Of a stretch of DNA of 64,000 bases, positions 45,123 through 56,100 are shown in pieces. The stretch's first letter is position 1. Every line of letters begins with the position of its first letter. The stretch covers positions 5,576,501 through 5,640,500 of the forward strand of contig NZ_FNKU01000001.1 of the NCBI RefSeq assembly GCF_900100365.1, in the 5' to 3' direction. The notes below the pieces were generated by a model. The model was not told the origin of the DNA and ran no database searches. It saw nothing but the letters and a program-made list of their open reading frames with translations. Source of the DNA: Pseudomonas cannabina (GTDB lineage: Bacteria; Pseudomonadota; Gammaproteobacteria; Pseudomonadales; Pseudomonadaceae). A program made the translations under genes and the position numbers.

Positions 45123-46463
45123 ATGCATGAAATAATCACACTTGAATCGCTGTGCCAGGCATTGGCTGATGGCGAGATTGCCGCTGCGGAGCTGCGCGAG
45201 CGTGCGCTCGATACTGAGGCCCGCTTGGCCCGTTTGAACTGTTTCATACGTGAGGGTGATGCGGTCAGCCAGTTTGGCGAGGCTGATCATGCAATGAAGG
45301 GTACTCCACTCTGGGGAATGCCGGTTTCCTTCAAGGATAATATCTGTGTTCGCGGTTTGCCGTTGACAGCCGGGACGCGAGGAATGTCCGGTTTCGTATC
45401 TGATCAGGATGCTGCGATTGTCAGTCAACTCAGAGCCCTCGGGGCTGTGGTCGCTGGCAAGAACAACATGCACGAACTCAGTTTCGGAGTGACCTCCATC
45501 AATCCTCATTGGGGAACCGTGGGAAACCCCGTGGCCCCCGGTTATTGTGCCGGAGGCAGTAGTGGTGGAAGTGCCGCCGCAGTGGCAAGTGGAATTGTTC
45601 CGCTGTCGGTGGGGACCGACACGGGGGGCTCGATAAGAATACCGGCGGCCTTCTGCGGCATTACGGGCTTCAGACCCACTACTGGACGCTGGTCAACGGC
45701 AGGCATTATCCCTGTTTCTCATACAAAGGATTGCGTTGGGTTGCTGACACGAACGGCAGGCGACGCCGGATTTTTGTACGGACTGTTGTCAGGCAAGCAG
45801 CAGTCTTTTCCCCTGAGCAGGACGGCCCCCTGTCGAATCGGCCTACCGGTCTCCATGTGGTCCGATCTGGATGGCGAGGTGGAGAGGGCATGCGTGAATG
45901 CACTCAGCCTGCTGCGCAAGACAGGGTTCGAGTTTATTGAAATTGATGATGCCGATATTGTCGAATTGAACCAGACACTCACGTTCACCGTTCCGCTTTA
46001 CGAATTCTTTGCAGACCTTGCTCAGTCATTGCTCTCCTTGGGCTGGAAGCACGGTATCCATCATATTTTTGCACAGGTTGATGATGCCAACGTGAAAGGC
46101 ATCATCAATCACCACCTTGGGGAGGGCGCTATAAAACCGGCTCACTATTTGAGTTCACTGCAAAATGGCGAGCTGTTGAAAAGAAAAATGGATGAGCTAT
46201 TTGCTCGTCATAATATCGAGCTCCTGGGGTATCCCACGGTACCTTGCCGGGTACCTCATCTGGATCATGCTGACCGACCAGAGTTTTTCAGTCAGGCAAT
46301 TCGCAATACCGACCTGGCCAGCAATGCGATGCTCCCCTCCATTACTATTCCTGTCGGGCCAGAAGGGCGATTGCCGGTCGGCTTGAGTTTTGATGCTCTA
46401 AGAGGGCGAGACGCACTTTTGCTGAGCAGAGTCAGTGCCATAGAGCAGGTATTAGAACGTTGA
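45123..46463 (+). CDS. iaaH: Indoleacetamide hydrolase IaaH
   Basis: 446 residues from [12 protein letters not shown]. It is an amidase-signature enzyme: the Ser-cisSer-Lys triad is visible as Lys in [12 protein letters not shown], Ser in [16 protein letters not shown] and Ser in [17 protein letters not shown]. It hydrolyses indole-3-acetamide to IAA and ammonia, the second step after IaaM, and is expressed with it. A Rho-independent terminator follows 40 bp after the stop codon. Confidence 0.96.
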   Translation: MHEIITLESLCQALADGEIAAAELRERALDTEARLARLNCFIREGDAVSQFGEADHAMKGTPLWGMPVSFKDNICVRGLPLTAGTRGMSGFVSDQDAAIVSQLRALGAVVAGKNNMHELSFGVTSINPHWGTVGNPVAPGYCAGGSSGGSAAAVASGIVPLSVGTDTGGSIRIPAAFCGITGFRPTTGRWSTAGIIPVSHTKDCVGLLTRTAGDAGFLYGLLSGKQQSFPLSRTAPCRIGLPVSMWSDLDGEVERACVNALSLLRKTGFEFIEIDDADIVELNQTLTFTVPLYEFFADLAQSLLSLGWKHGIHHIFAQVDDANVKGIINHHLGEGAIKPAHYLSSLQNGELLKRKMDELFARHNIELLGYPTVPCRVPHLDHADRPEFFSQAIRNTDLASNAMLPSITIPVGPEGRLPVGLSFDALRGRDALLLSRVSAIEQVLER

Positions 46464-46504
46464 GGATTCAGTGGCCGACGATGGTTGATGCGGTTCGCGG
46501 TGTC

Positions 46505-46540
46505 GGCCCCCTCGCGTGCATTGAGCGACGGGGCCTTTTT
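46505..46540 (+). terminator. Terminator of the iaaM-iaaH operon
   Basis: GGCCCC (46505-46510) pairs with GGGGCC (46530-46535) around an inner CTCGC...GCGA stem, then five T residues. Confidence 0.8.
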
Positions 46541-46593
46541 GGGGAGCGCAGAATTCGGAAAAAATCGTACTCTAGACAGTTACTGGTGCGCTA

Positions 46594-47763
46594 GTGTGCT
46601 GTCTCAAAATTAACTTCTCTCAAGCCTGAGTGTTCATTGCCGCTCGGGCTCGTTGTATCTTGTTCAAGATATCTTCTCCTTTGGCGTTCCAAACGTAGCG
46701 AGTCGGCTGTGCATTTCGTAGTGCCAGAAATGTAGTGATCGAGCTTTCCAGCTCGCGAACCGAGCTGAAACTGCCGTCGCGCAGGTACACCGTAATGTCG
46801 CGAAAGAAACGCTCAACCATGTTCATCCACGAACTTGAGGTCGGGGTGAAATGCATATGGAAGCGCTTGTGCTTTTCGAGCCAGGCTTTCACTTTCGGAT
46901 GTTTATGCGTGGCGTAGTTGTCGACGATCAGGTGCAACTGAAGGTGCTTGGGCGTTTCTCGATTGATTTTCTTGAGAAAGTCCAACCACTCTTGATGCCG
47001 GTGTTGGCGTTCTATAGCGCTGATCAACCGCCCTTCGAGGTAATCGAGCGCCGTGAACAGGGTAACCGTGCCATGGCGAAGATAATCGTGCGATTGCGTA
47101 CGGATATGACCGATGCCCAAAGGTAGTCCCGGCTGAGTGCGCTCCAAGGCCTGAACCTGGCTTTTTTCATCACAGCAGAGCACCAGTGCTTTGTCTGGCG
47201 GGTCCAGATACAACCCGATGACGTCCCAGAATTTCTCTTCGAAGTTGGGATCGTTGGACAGCTTGAACGTACGAGCCAAGTGCGGCTTTATGTCATTGGC
47301 AGCCCATATGCGCTGGACGCTGGCCGGAGAAACACCAGCGACCCTCGCCATACTTCGACAGCTCCAGCGAGGCTGGCCAATACGGGGTTGGACCACTTGC
47401 TCAAGCACTCGGGCCAAGGCTTCTGGCGGCAAGAATGACTTACGTCCTCGCCCAGGCTTATCGATCAAACCGTCTAGCCCCTGCTCTTGAAAGCGCTGAC
47501 ACCAAAGAGTGACCGATCGCAGAGAGAATCCAACCAGGCGTGCGATTTCAACCCGAGAACAACCTTGAGCAGCTGGCAGGATGACCCTGGCGCGGCGTCC
47601 GTCACGCTGACTGATGGTGGCTGATCGTGTGCGCCGACTCAGCTCGGCGTGTTGTTCAGGACTCAGAGCAATATCTTGGGCGCTCATTTCTTCGCCTCCA
47701 ACGGTGTAATCCACGAGCAAGCATAGACGATCTTATAGGGAATTTATTTTTGAGACAGCACAC
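46594..47763 (-). mobile_element. IS630-family insertion sequence (1170 bp)
   Basis: Inverted repeats GTGTGCTGTCTCAAAA at both ends, flanked by TA on each side within CTAG, as expected for the TA-specific IS630 family. One intact transposase gene inside. Confidence 0.88.
46620..47687 (-). CDS. IS630-family transposase
   Basis: About 355 residues from MSAQDIALSPEQ. The N-terminal half has two helix-turn-helix regions (QGCSRVEIARLVGFSLRSVT; RSMARVAGVSPASVQRIW). The DDE domain shows LVLCCDEKSQVQALERTQPG (first Asp), LHLIVDNYATHKHPKVKAWL (second Asp) and FTPTSSSWMNMVERFFRDIT (Glu), the IS630/Tc1 pattern. It appears intact. Confidence 0.9.
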   Translation of the reverse strand: MSAQDIALSPEQHAELSRRTRSATISQRDGRRARVILPAAQGCSRVEIARLVGFSLRSVTLWCQRFQEQGLDGLIDKPGRGRKSFLPPEALARVLEQVVQPRIGQPRWSCRSMARVAGVSPASVQRIWAANDIKPHLARTFKLSNDPNFEEKFWDVIGLYLDPPDKALVLCCDEKSQVQALERTQPGLPLGIGHIRTQSHDYLRHGTVTLFTALDYLEGRLISAIERQHRHQEWLDFLKKINRETPKHLQLHLIVDNYATHKHPKVKAWLEKHKRFHMHFTPTSSSWMNMVERFFRDITVYLRDGSFSSVRELESSITTFLALRNAQPTRYVWNAKGEDILNKIQRARAAMNTQA

Positions 47764-47818
47764 TAGATGGTCTAAAAGTGCAGGATCAAATCGACCTGTT
47801 TAACATAGGGTGTAGTGG

Positions 47819-48968
<1,150 letters not shown>

Positions 48969-49142
48969 TTCTCTGCCGTGGCGATTCAATACGGCCAGCG
49001 TTTCAGGGTTGTTCAAATATCCGTGCATGTCCGGTTCGGTAGTGTCGTCCGTCGACTTGAACATAAACACGCCACTGGTAACGGTTTTGTAGGGGAGTGG
49101 GACGAAGGTCTGGGTGTATTCAAAAGTAGTCATGGGTCAGCC

Positions 49143-50606
49143 TCACGCAGTGGCCGCGATTACGGATCGGTTGTCTTTGAAACGTTGCATGATGTCGATC
49201 ACCAGCGAGTTGACGGCCAGAATTTTCATGGCTCTTGTGACAGCTACGTACAGAAGGTTCAGCTCATCGTCGCGTTTGCCGGCGTCGATGTCAGGGGAAA
49301 GCGGATCTGCAGAAAAGTCGTCATAAAGCCCAACGAAGTCCCACTCCAGACCTTTGGCTCTGTGCGCAGTGGTAAGGGTCACGGTTGCATCGAGCTCCGA
49401 CGTGACAGATGCAGCACGCAGTTGCTCGATTCGTTGGGGCAGATCTGCATAGTTTTCGATGATTTTGATCGACCGCAGCATCTCAGGATCCTGCGTGGCC
49501 TTCGCGATCACGACATACTGGTCGTAATCGGCATAATCGGTCAGCAATTTGCGCTGTTGGACCTGGTCATTCATATGCCGGCTGAAATAGAACAGGTCCT
49601 CCAGATCGCGCAAGGAATAGCTGTCGATCCCTCCGATCCACTGCATGCGGTGGTTTTGGTTGACCAGGCGCAGCGCGTTCTCGATCACACCGCTCACAGT
49701 ACGGTGCAGGTAGGCGCGGTGAGGGAGATCGTCCGGTAAGGCTCGTTTCACCAACGTCGGCTGTCCCAGGCCTTGCAGGGGGATCTTTTCACCCTTGAAG
49801 GAAAGGATGACGTTGGCCACGTAGGCAACAGCCGGTCCAAATCTGAAGCTCTGAGTCAGGAAGTGTTTCTCGGCGTCGTTCATCGCCGGGCTGTTTAACG
49901 CATCAACAGCGCCCCTGAACCGATAGAGCTGCTGATGTCGATCACCGACGGTGACTTGCGTGATTTTTTGGATCTGGACCAGATTCGCAATGACCGGGTT
50001 CACGTCTTGCCCTTCGTCGAGCAAAATCGCACCGAAGCGCTGGCTCAGATCCGGCTGGCTCATCTGGTACAGCTTCAGATAGCCGTCGTGCGTCATGGAG
50101 ACTGAGCGATCGTTGATATCGACCATCTTGTCCCAAACGTCCATGGTCAGATTCAGCGCTTTGCTCATGTATTGTTGCTGGACCGAGGTCAGCGTGCGGT
50201 TGCTCTGGAATCGCACGAAGTGATCCTCCTTCAGCTCCAGGTCTTTGCTGGCCATGAACGCATTGAGGGTCGAGACGATGTCTTTGGCCAGCTCCCAATC
50301 CTGCGTATTGATCGTCCTTGCGATGTCGGTCAAACGCAGATTGCCGGCCTGCTTGTGTTTGTACTGGCTGCCATAGACAGCGTAGGCGAGGCCGTGAGCT
50401 GTTTTGCAGGTCACGTTGCGTGGAAAACGGTTCTTTGCCGCGATCTCAACGGCTTTGTTGTAGCAGAGGTACAGCATTTTGACCGACGAGTTATGCGTGG
50501 CGTAACCGACGAGTGTCGTTGTCTTCCCGGTACCGGCAAACGCCTGGACCAGTAGCTTCTTTGCGAAGGAGTGAATAGCTGGCAGTTGTTCTTCTGTCCA
50601 TTGCAT
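49143..50606 (-). CDS. UvrD/Rep-type helicase of the ICE
   Basis: About 487 residues. Walker A LVQAFAGTGKTTTLVGYA at the N-terminus, motif II ILLDEGQDVNP, motif III VGDRHQQLYRFRGA, and motifs V/VI TLTTAHRAKGLEWDFVGLYD and NLLYVAVTRAMKIL at the end: a superfamily 1A helicase. I chose the ATG at 50606 with AGGTG upstream; a GTG at 50615 directly after the preceding stop is an alternative. Its C-terminal codons recur as a remnant at 37412-37513. Role in the ICE unknown, perhaps DNA processing. Confidence 0.85.
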   Translation of the reverse strand: MQWTEEQLPAIHSFAKKLLVQAFAGTGKTTTLVGYATHNSSVKMLYLCYNKAVEIAAKNRFPRNVTCKTAHGLAYAVYGSQYKHKQAGNLRLTDIARTINTQDWELAKDIVSTLNAFMASKDLELKEDHFVRFQSNRTLTSVQQQYMSKALNLTMDVWDKMVDINDRSVSMTHDGYLKLYQMSQPDLSQRFGAILLDEGQDVNPVIANLVQIQKITQVTVGDRHQQLYRFRGAVDALNSPAMNDAEKHFLTQSFRFGPAVAYVANVILSFKGEKIPLQGLGQPTLVKRALPDDLPHRAYLHRTVSGVIENALRLVNQNHRMQWIGGIDSYSLRDLEDLFYFSRHMNDQVQQRKLLTDYADYDQYVVIAKATQDPEMLRSIKIIENYADLPQRIEQLRAASVTSELDATVTLTTAHRAKGLEWDFVGLYDDFSADPLSPDIDAGKRDDELNLLYVAVTRAMKILAVNSLVIDIMQRFKDNRSVIAATA

Positions 50607-50615
50607 GGAGGGCAC

Positions 50616-51364
50616 CTAGAGGTATTTTTTGAAGCTGGACGCCGTAATGCTGACCGCCAGGCCGAGCAGCGCCGCGCATGGCAGGAGCACTAGCAAAGGG
50701 CTCACGCTGAATGGCAGAGCCAGGTAAAGGCTCCAGGGGATTATCACCAGCGGCACCATCGTTGCCCGAGCTTTGTGATACAGGTAGCTGGACTCACGGC
50801 CGGCACCGAACCGCCGCAAGTCTCTGCGCACCAGTCCGTCGACGAAACCCACGAACGCCGTCATCATAAATAACGGGATTGCAAGGGTGAGGATCACCAG
50901 GCGTACGCAAAACACCAGTGTCGTGTAGAGAGCCGCGAGGCCGTAATCCTGAAACTTGCTGACTCCCACGCCCAGCATGTAACGCATATCGAAACCGCGT
51001 GTTCGTTGTCCTGTCGCAGCATAATCAGACGTGTGTTGAACCCAGTCCTGAAGCCCGGTCTTGACCACCAGCCAGTCATACGTGGTTTGAACCAGCCATG
51101 TCGCTGTTCGGCCAGGCTCTTGAACAACCACACTCTGCAGGAACCCTTTGGAGAGCCAACTGAGTTCATGATCGAGTATTGCACGAGCATGCTGCCAACC
51201 TGCCTCCGGCCAGAAAAAGTACATGCAGATCCATTCGACGATGATGGCCCCCCCAGAGACAGGAACATCACTGCCGCGAACCGGAAGGGCAGGGTGAACA
51301 GTGAACCGATGAGCGTCTGTTCCTGGTCTTGTTGCTGTTTCGCACGGTCGGCAACGTCTGCCAT
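50616..51364 (-). pseudogene. ICE membrane protein TIGR03747, frameshifted in a G run
   Basis: The frame starts at 51364 with MADVADRAKQQQDQEQTLIG and the first membrane segment LPFRFAAVMFLSLGG. At 51248-51254 there are seven C (G on the coding strand); with eight the protein would continue GAIIVEWICMYFFWPEAGWQ through the remaining 200 codons (TTLVFCVRLVILTLAIPLFM...) to 50616. As written, the product is cut short. The second half could restart at 51224 (MYFFWPEAGW). It may be a real mutation, a slippage-switched gene or a sequencing error. The family is a conserved membrane component next to TraD. Confidence 0.8.
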
Positions 51365-51403
51365 ATCAGATGACCTCCCGCCGGTCGTTCAACAAGCCGA
51401 AAG

Positions 51404-53563
51404 TCATGCCGCGTCCTCGGGAGCTACAGCAATTTTTTTGAAGTCGTCGAGCAGATCAGCAGGCAGCGACTCGTTGAGCGTCTGATAACCAGGCGCTGAC
51501 CACCAACCCGTGTCGTCGACCTTGCCCACCTGATAGGTCTGACGCATGCTTTCCGCCAGGGCTTGCAGATCTGCCGGCATCACCTCATAAGGATCATGCC
51601 CTGGCAAAGGCATTCTGATTTTCCACAGATTGCCGCCTTCCATGAGCGCAAAGCATTGGCCCTTGGGCAGGCCGACGACGTGCGCGGGCTCAATCATTGG
51701 CACGCTGACCTGCTGCACCTGGTCATGGCTGGAGGACGTGAACGCGGTATTGCCCGTTGCACTGTCATTCGCCGAGCTGGCCGGTGTGGATGTGAAAACC
51801 TGAACCTTAGGCAACTGGTTTGTGAGCAGCTCGGCGGTGGACGTTTCACGGACGCGCAGCATGAACACGTTGTTGAAGTTACCGATCACCTGGCCAGCCT
51901 TGGCTTTATTACCGATCTTCGCTTCGATATCGCTCATGGTCTGGGTGTAGGCAGTCACCTGCATGCCGGCACCGCCACCCTTGTTGATCATCGGAATGAA
52001 TTCCTCACCCATCAGCTCGTTGAACTCATCGGCGTGGAGGTTGATAGGCACTTTGGTGCCAGGGACGCCGCCCGGTAGTCCGTCGTCGACACCGAACTTG
52101 TAGATATGGCCTGCTACCGAGACCAGGTCGGAGAACATCGAGTTGCCGACGGCAGCAGCGACCTCAGTGTCCGACAAGGCGTCCAGGCCGATATAGACCA
52201 CAGCCTTTTTGCGGACTACTTGCATCCAGTCGAAGATCGGTCGCGGATCATTCACATCCTGATAGTCCGGCGAGATCAGTTCCGCCATGCGGCCTGTTGT
52301 CAGCTTCTCAAGCAGTGGCAGCAGCGAGGCGACGATCTTGTCGAAATAGGTCTTGTCGTAGCGGACCGCGCTGCGCAGTCCATCCATCACTGGATCTGCA
52401 ACGCGCGTCTGAGACAGGTATTGATCGATGGCCACCACGCGGAACGGCCGGCCCTTCATATTGAACGGTACGTTTTTATCGTTGAGCTTGCCCTCAATGG
52501 CAACGATCGCCTCCCAAGCCTTTGGATCAGACTCATCAAAGTATTTAGAGGCATACTCTTGAAAGATCCCTTCGATGTTGATCACGTGCTGCTGGATCTG
52601 CAGGTAGTCAGGTCGACGGCCCAATGCGACAAGGGCTCTTGCGATGATGTTCACGAAACGCCATGCGAACTCACGGAATGCTGCTGAGTTACCTTCCCCG
52701 GAGAGTTGCCCAGCGATCCGGGTGGCCACCTCTGAAATCCGCCCAAAACGCCCAACGGCGTTGTAGCGTGCCGAGTGATCTGGCCAGCCCAGGTGGAACA
52801 CATAAAATTCGTTCAGGCGGCCGGCGCGTTTGGCTTCCAGATACATGCGTTTGAGCAAATCTGCATCGCCCTTCGGATCAAAGACGATGACGACCTCGTG
52901 CTTGCCGTGCTTTTTCCGCCGAATGTCCTGAGTGATGAACAATTCAGCCAGGCGCGTTTTTCCGACACGGGTGGTGCCCAGAACAATCGAATGGCCTACT
53001 CGCTCGCCCAAAGGGAGAGAGACGTTCTCCTCGTATGGCTCGATGCCGTGCAGCCTTGGCAAGCCGCCTACGGGTGGCAGAGGTCGCACAGGATTGATGG
53101 GCACGTCCCATGATGTTGCTCTGGCCAGAAGGCGGACAGGGTGTGGAGCGAACTCCGCTCTCTCCTCAAAGCGGCGCGCTGCGCGGAACAGTGGGGTGGC
53201 TTCAACGTAGCTGGAGTACTTCGGCAGGTAAGTGTCCATCAGCCGCTGGGTATGGCGCTGCTGCCAGCGAAAGCCAAGACCGATGAACAGACGTTGATTG
53301 CTCACCGGCACTTCTTTACTGGTCATCGTGTAATGAGGCAGACGACGGATATTTCGTCGATAGCGCAGCACATGCCATGCCTGTTTCAGGCGTACTAACC
53401 CCAAAGCCAGAAAGCCCGCAGCCGTCACGATGCCGAACAGCGGAGTCAGCGCGAACGCCCAGGGCGCGAACACGCATAGAAAAGCACCTGCAGCGCACAC
53501 GTACACGGTGTACAGCTCAACGGCGGGTCTGAGCAGGGATTCGATGGCGTATTCATGAGCCAT
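51404..53563 (-). CDS. traD: Type IV coupling protein TraD (TIGR03743)
   Basis: 719 residues. Two N-terminal membrane helices (VYVCAAGAFLCVFAPWAFAL; FGIVTAAGFLALGLVRL), then the VirD4/TraD ATPase with Walker A VLGTTRVGKTRLAELFITQD (about residue 195), Walker B-like VPINLHADEFNELMGEEFIP and the GGAGMQVTAYTQTMSDIEAK region. It links the relaxosome to the secretion channel at the inner membrane and pumps DNA. It appears intact and lies 39 bp before the frameshifted TIGR03747 gene. Confidence 0.92.
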   Translation of the reverse strand: MAHEYAIESLLRPAVELYTVYVCAAGAFLCVFAPWAFALTPLFGIVTAAGFLALGLVRLKQAWHVLRYRRNIRRLPHYTMTSKEVPVSNQRLFIGLGFRWQQRHTQRLMDTYLPKYSSYVEATPLFRAARRFEERAEFAPHPVRLLARATSWDVPINPVRPLPPVGGLPRLHGIEPYEENVSLPLGERVGHSIVLGTTRVGKTRLAELFITQDIRRKKHGKHEVVIVFDPKGDADLLKRMYLEAKRAGRLNEFYVFHLGWPDHSARYNAVGRFGRISEVATRIAGQLSGEGNSAAFREFAWRFVNIIARALVALGRRPDYLQIQQHVINIEGIFQEYASKYFDESDPKAWEAIVAIEGKLNDKNVPFNMKGRPFRVVAIDQYLSQTRVADPVMDGLRSAVRYDKTYFDKIVASLLPLLEKLTTGRMAELISPDYQDVNDPRPIFDWMQVVRKKAVVYIGLDALSDTEVAAAVGNSMFSDLVSVAGHIYKFGVDDGLPGGVPGTKVPINLHADEFNELMGEEFIPMINKGGGAGMQVTAYTQTMSDIEAKIGNKAKAGQVIGNFNNVFMLRVRETSTAELLTNQLPKVQVFTSTPASSANDSATGNTAFTSSSHDQVQQVSVPMIEPAHVVGLPKGQCFALMEGGNLWKIRMPLPGHDPYEVMPADLQALAESMRQTYQVGKVDDTGWWSAPGYQTLNESLPADLLDDFKKIAVAPEDAA

Positions 53564-53574
53564 AACCCAACCTC

Positions 53575-54081
53575 CTATTGCTCGATGGCAGTTGGGGTGA
53601 TCAACACCGGGTAGTGGTTCAGGCCGAGTCGTTGAGACAGGTCATCGCCAGCGGCAGGGGATACCAGCGTGTTGGGCAACCAGCTCCTGACCACAGCAAG
53701 TCGCTCTGGTGTGGTCACGTTGACCACTAGGCCTACGGCCTGCATCTGTTCAAGCACCGCACCGCGCTCCTGGATCCATCGGCGTGATGTTTCATCGTCC
53801 CCGATCAGGAACAAAGGCTGCAGGCCTGGCGCGGTGATGATTCGGCCCTGAACGGTTCCTGGAGTCATTCGAGTGGTGCGTACCGGCAATCCCTGTGCTG
53901 CTACAGGATCCAGTTGCGAGGTCAGGTCATTTGAGACAGAAGAGGATGGTTCGGGATTGAGAGATCGATAGTAATGCAGCGCTGAGTCACCACCTTTGTC
54001 TTCAACCATGGTGAGCTCTGCAGCCTGGCAGATCATAAATGGCAGGCAGAGCGCTGTGCCGAGGATCACTGATCGGGTCAT
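53575..54081 (-). CDS. ICE protein, TIGR03765 (PFL_4695) family
   Basis: 168 residues with a signal peptide (GTALCLPFMICQAAE). The rest is a periplasmic thioredoxin-like fold without a CxxC motif (PLFLIGDDETSRRWIQERGA, LNHYPVLITPTAIEQ). It lies between TraD and the VirB1-like gene, with a 4-bp overlap with the latter, the constant order of this ICE family. Confidence 0.8.
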   Translation of the reverse strand: MTRSVILGTALCLPFMICQAAELTMVEDKGGDSALHYYRSLNPEPSSSVSNDLTSQLDPVAAQGLPVRTTRMTPGTVQGRIITAPGLQPLFLIGDDETSRRWIQERGAVLEQMQAVGLVVNVTTPERLAVVRSWLPNTLVSPAAGDDLSQRLGLNHYPVLITPTAIEQ

Positions 54082-54635
54082 GGATTGGTCACCAGCATTT
54101 GGATGCCGGTTACCCGGCTGAGATGTTTGGCAAAGGCCTTGCGGTAATTGGCGGCTGGAGCGCCGCCGGCAGGCCGGTGATAGCGTCCGGCGACGGTGAT
54201 CCAGTCACCACCAAGCGCTCGCTGTTCAGCCAGGATCTGCGCAGTCACATCGAGGTTTTTGTAGGGATTGAGCGCGTCGCACGGATTGCTTGATTTGAAC
54301 CTCTGGCCGTTCCAGCCCATGTTCACCTGTCCCAGACCCACGTCGACACGCTTTGGGCCTGCCTGAACCAGTGCTATGAGTAGGGCGGTGCAGGCATCTG
54401 CGCGGGTTGCAAAACGGTAACCCGCGCCGGCGACATTCAGTGTCCAGGGCCACGGCACAAGCTGCCCACGCAACTTTGCCCCGCTTTCCTGCAGCGCCAC
54501 TGAGTAGAGCACTTCCGAAGGGATGCTCGCGGCGTGGGCAGCCAACTGATAAGCCGGTGGAGGCAGCTCGGCTGCGTGACTTGTCAGCGCGAAGCACAGC
54601 AGGGCAAGGCCTGCCCACGTCACTGACGCAGCCAT
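54078..54635 (-). CDS. VirB1-like lytic transglycosylase of the ICE
   Basis: 185 residues with a signal peptide (LALLCFALTSHAAE). SLT-type motifs: LYSVALQESGAKLRG with the catalytic Glu in ES, RVDVGLGQVNMGWNG, and NLDVTAQILAEQRALGGDWI followed by AGRYHRPAG. It locally opens peptidoglycan so that the secretion channel can be built. It overlaps the gene before it by 16 bp. Confidence 0.87.
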   Translation of the reverse strand: MAASVTWAGLALLCFALTSHAAELPPPAYQLAAHAASIPSEVLYSVALQESGAKLRGQLVPWPWTLNVAGAGYRFATRADACTALLIALVQAGPKRVDVGLGQVNMGWNGQRFKSSNPCDALNPYKNLDVTAQILAEQRALGGDWITVAGRYHRPAGGAPAANYRKAFAKHLSRVTGIQMLVTNP

Positions 54636-55366
54636 TGCCCATTCACCTCTCGCACAACGGCCGGTAACTCGCCACCCAGGCTCAGGCCAAGCCAGCGTCC
54701 ACCGTCATGGTTGAGGGTGATTTGTCGGGTTCTGACATTCGCAGGGTCGATCCCCGAGACAATCGCCCAGTTGCGAATTCGCTCGTCGTCGTTCTGGCTA
54801 CCCACCATGTAGACGTCAAACGGCTGCTTCTGAGCTTGAAGGGCCTTAACCCGAACTGAGCACTCCGGGCAATCGTCCTTGACGAATACTGCCAATCGGC
54901 CATTGCCCTGGTTAGCAGGGCTCCCGGTCGCACCTTGGGACGCCGAACTGGAGATGGGCATCAGATTGGGATAGAGGCGTTTGAAGGCATCGTCATATGC
55001 GCGTTGATACGCCAATTCTTTTGCCGTGCGCTGCGCCTCGGCTTTGACCTGGAGCTCTGCATACCGCCGGCGCTCTTCATCATTGCGGGCTTCGATACCC
55101 AATGCAGTCAGCGGATCCAGCCCGGGGGAATACATACCTCGTGAACTCTGCATCAGAGTTTGATAGCGCTGCCATTCCTGAGGACTGAGGTTCCAGTCCC
55201 GGGCCAACATCTCGTCGCTGGATTGCGACTGGCTGTCGGTCAACACGCTCTGTTGCTCCCGGCTGTTGGACTGTGCGGAGCTGTTGGTTGCAGCGTTGGC
55301 CATGTCAGCTGCTGTGATCAGGATGACTCCCGTCAGTGTGAACATTCGCAGGTTGTAAATGGACAT
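54620..55366 (-). CDS. ICE protein, TIGR03759 (PFL_4693) family
   Basis: 248 residues: signal peptide (MFTLTGVILITAADMANAA), a Gln/Ser-rich segment, a helical region (WNLSPQEWQRYQTLMQSSRG...), and a C-terminal glutaredoxin/thioredoxin-like domain with CPEC (LAVFVKDDCPECSVRVKALQ). It is periplasmic, perhaps acting in redox chemistry of transfer proteins together with the DsbA-like protein. Confidence 0.8.
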   Translation of the reverse strand: MSIYNLRMFTLTGVILITAADMANAATNSSAQSNSREQQSVLTDSQSQSSDEMLARDWNLSPQEWQRYQTLMQSSRGMYSPGLDPLTALGIEARNDEERRRYAELQVKAEAQRTAKELAYQRAYDDAFKRLYPNLMPISSSASQGATGSPANQGNGRLAVFVKDDCPECSVRVKALQAQKQPFDVYMVGSQNDDERIRNWAIVSGIDPANVRTRQITLNHDGGRWLGLSLGGELPAVVREVNGQWLRQ

Positions 55367-55374
55367 ATGAACCT

Positions 55375-56088
55375 CTATGGACGCAGGGGCAGAATGCGTG
55401 GGGAACCGTTTATGCTGAACAAAGCGCGGGAGTCATCCAGGCTGTTGAGCTGCCAGTTGCTCCCTGCGACCATATCGCCGGGGCGTATCAGGTTCAGTTG
55501 GCTCAGCTGAGTGCTGCCAGGCGGGGCAACTGACAAGAAACGTTCCCCTCCGCGATACTCCACACCCACGACCGAAAACGGTGGAGGAGCCTCCGGAACT
55601 TTGGTTTGTGCTGTTGATTTGCGGGAGGAGGGTGGAGTCTTCGGCTTGGCCGCAGCGGTGACTTGAGCAGATGCGGCTTCAACTGCACGCAGGTCCTGGA
55701 GTTTCACCTGCAGCTCCTCGATCCGAGCCCCCATGACCACAACCTCTTGCATCGAGGCGCCCTGCAGGGCAGCGTCCTTCGCCGCCTCCTGCACCTGCTT
55801 CAGGAGGGCTTGAACGGCATCGATGCGGTTGGACAGTGCTTGCTGGCCGGCCCTGAAATCATCGATGGTCACGGACTTCAGCTGGCTGGCGGCATCGAGC
55901 CGGTCATCCACGCCATTGATGCGTTGGGTGATGGCGTTGACGGTTTCCAGGTTTGCAGCTGATTCAAAACCTGTTTTCAGGTGGAGAATCTGCCACTGCT
56001 GGTAGACCAGCACGCCGATCAGGACGATCAGGGCCAGGATTTGCAGGATGGCAGCGCGGGAAAGAGAAGGGCGCAGTGGCAGCTTCAT
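55375..56088 (-). CDS. ICE membrane-anchored coiled-coil protein, unknown
   Basis: 237 residues from MKLPLRPSLS with a GAGGTCC ribosome binding site. One membrane helix (ILQILALIVLIGVLVYQQWQ), a coiled coil up to about residue 130, a Pro/Lys/Ser linker, and a small C-terminal beta domain (FSVVGVEYRGGERFLSVAPP, PRILPLRP) like those of PilP/PilO-type proteins. It is the first gene of the third transfer block. No firm family. Confidence 0.7.
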   Translation of the reverse strand: MKLPLRPSLSRAAILQILALIVLIGVLVYQQWQILHLKTGFESAANLETVNAITQRINGVDDRLDAASQLKSVTIDDFRAGQQALSNRIDAVQALLKQVQEAAKDAALQGASMQEVVVMGARIEELQVKLQDLRAVEAASAQVTAAAKPKTPPSSRKSTAQTKVPEAPPPFSVVGVEYRGGERFLSVAPPGSTQLSQLNLIRPGDMVAGSNWQLNSLDDSRALFSINGSPRILPLRP

Positions 56089-56100
56089 GGAGGACCTCAC

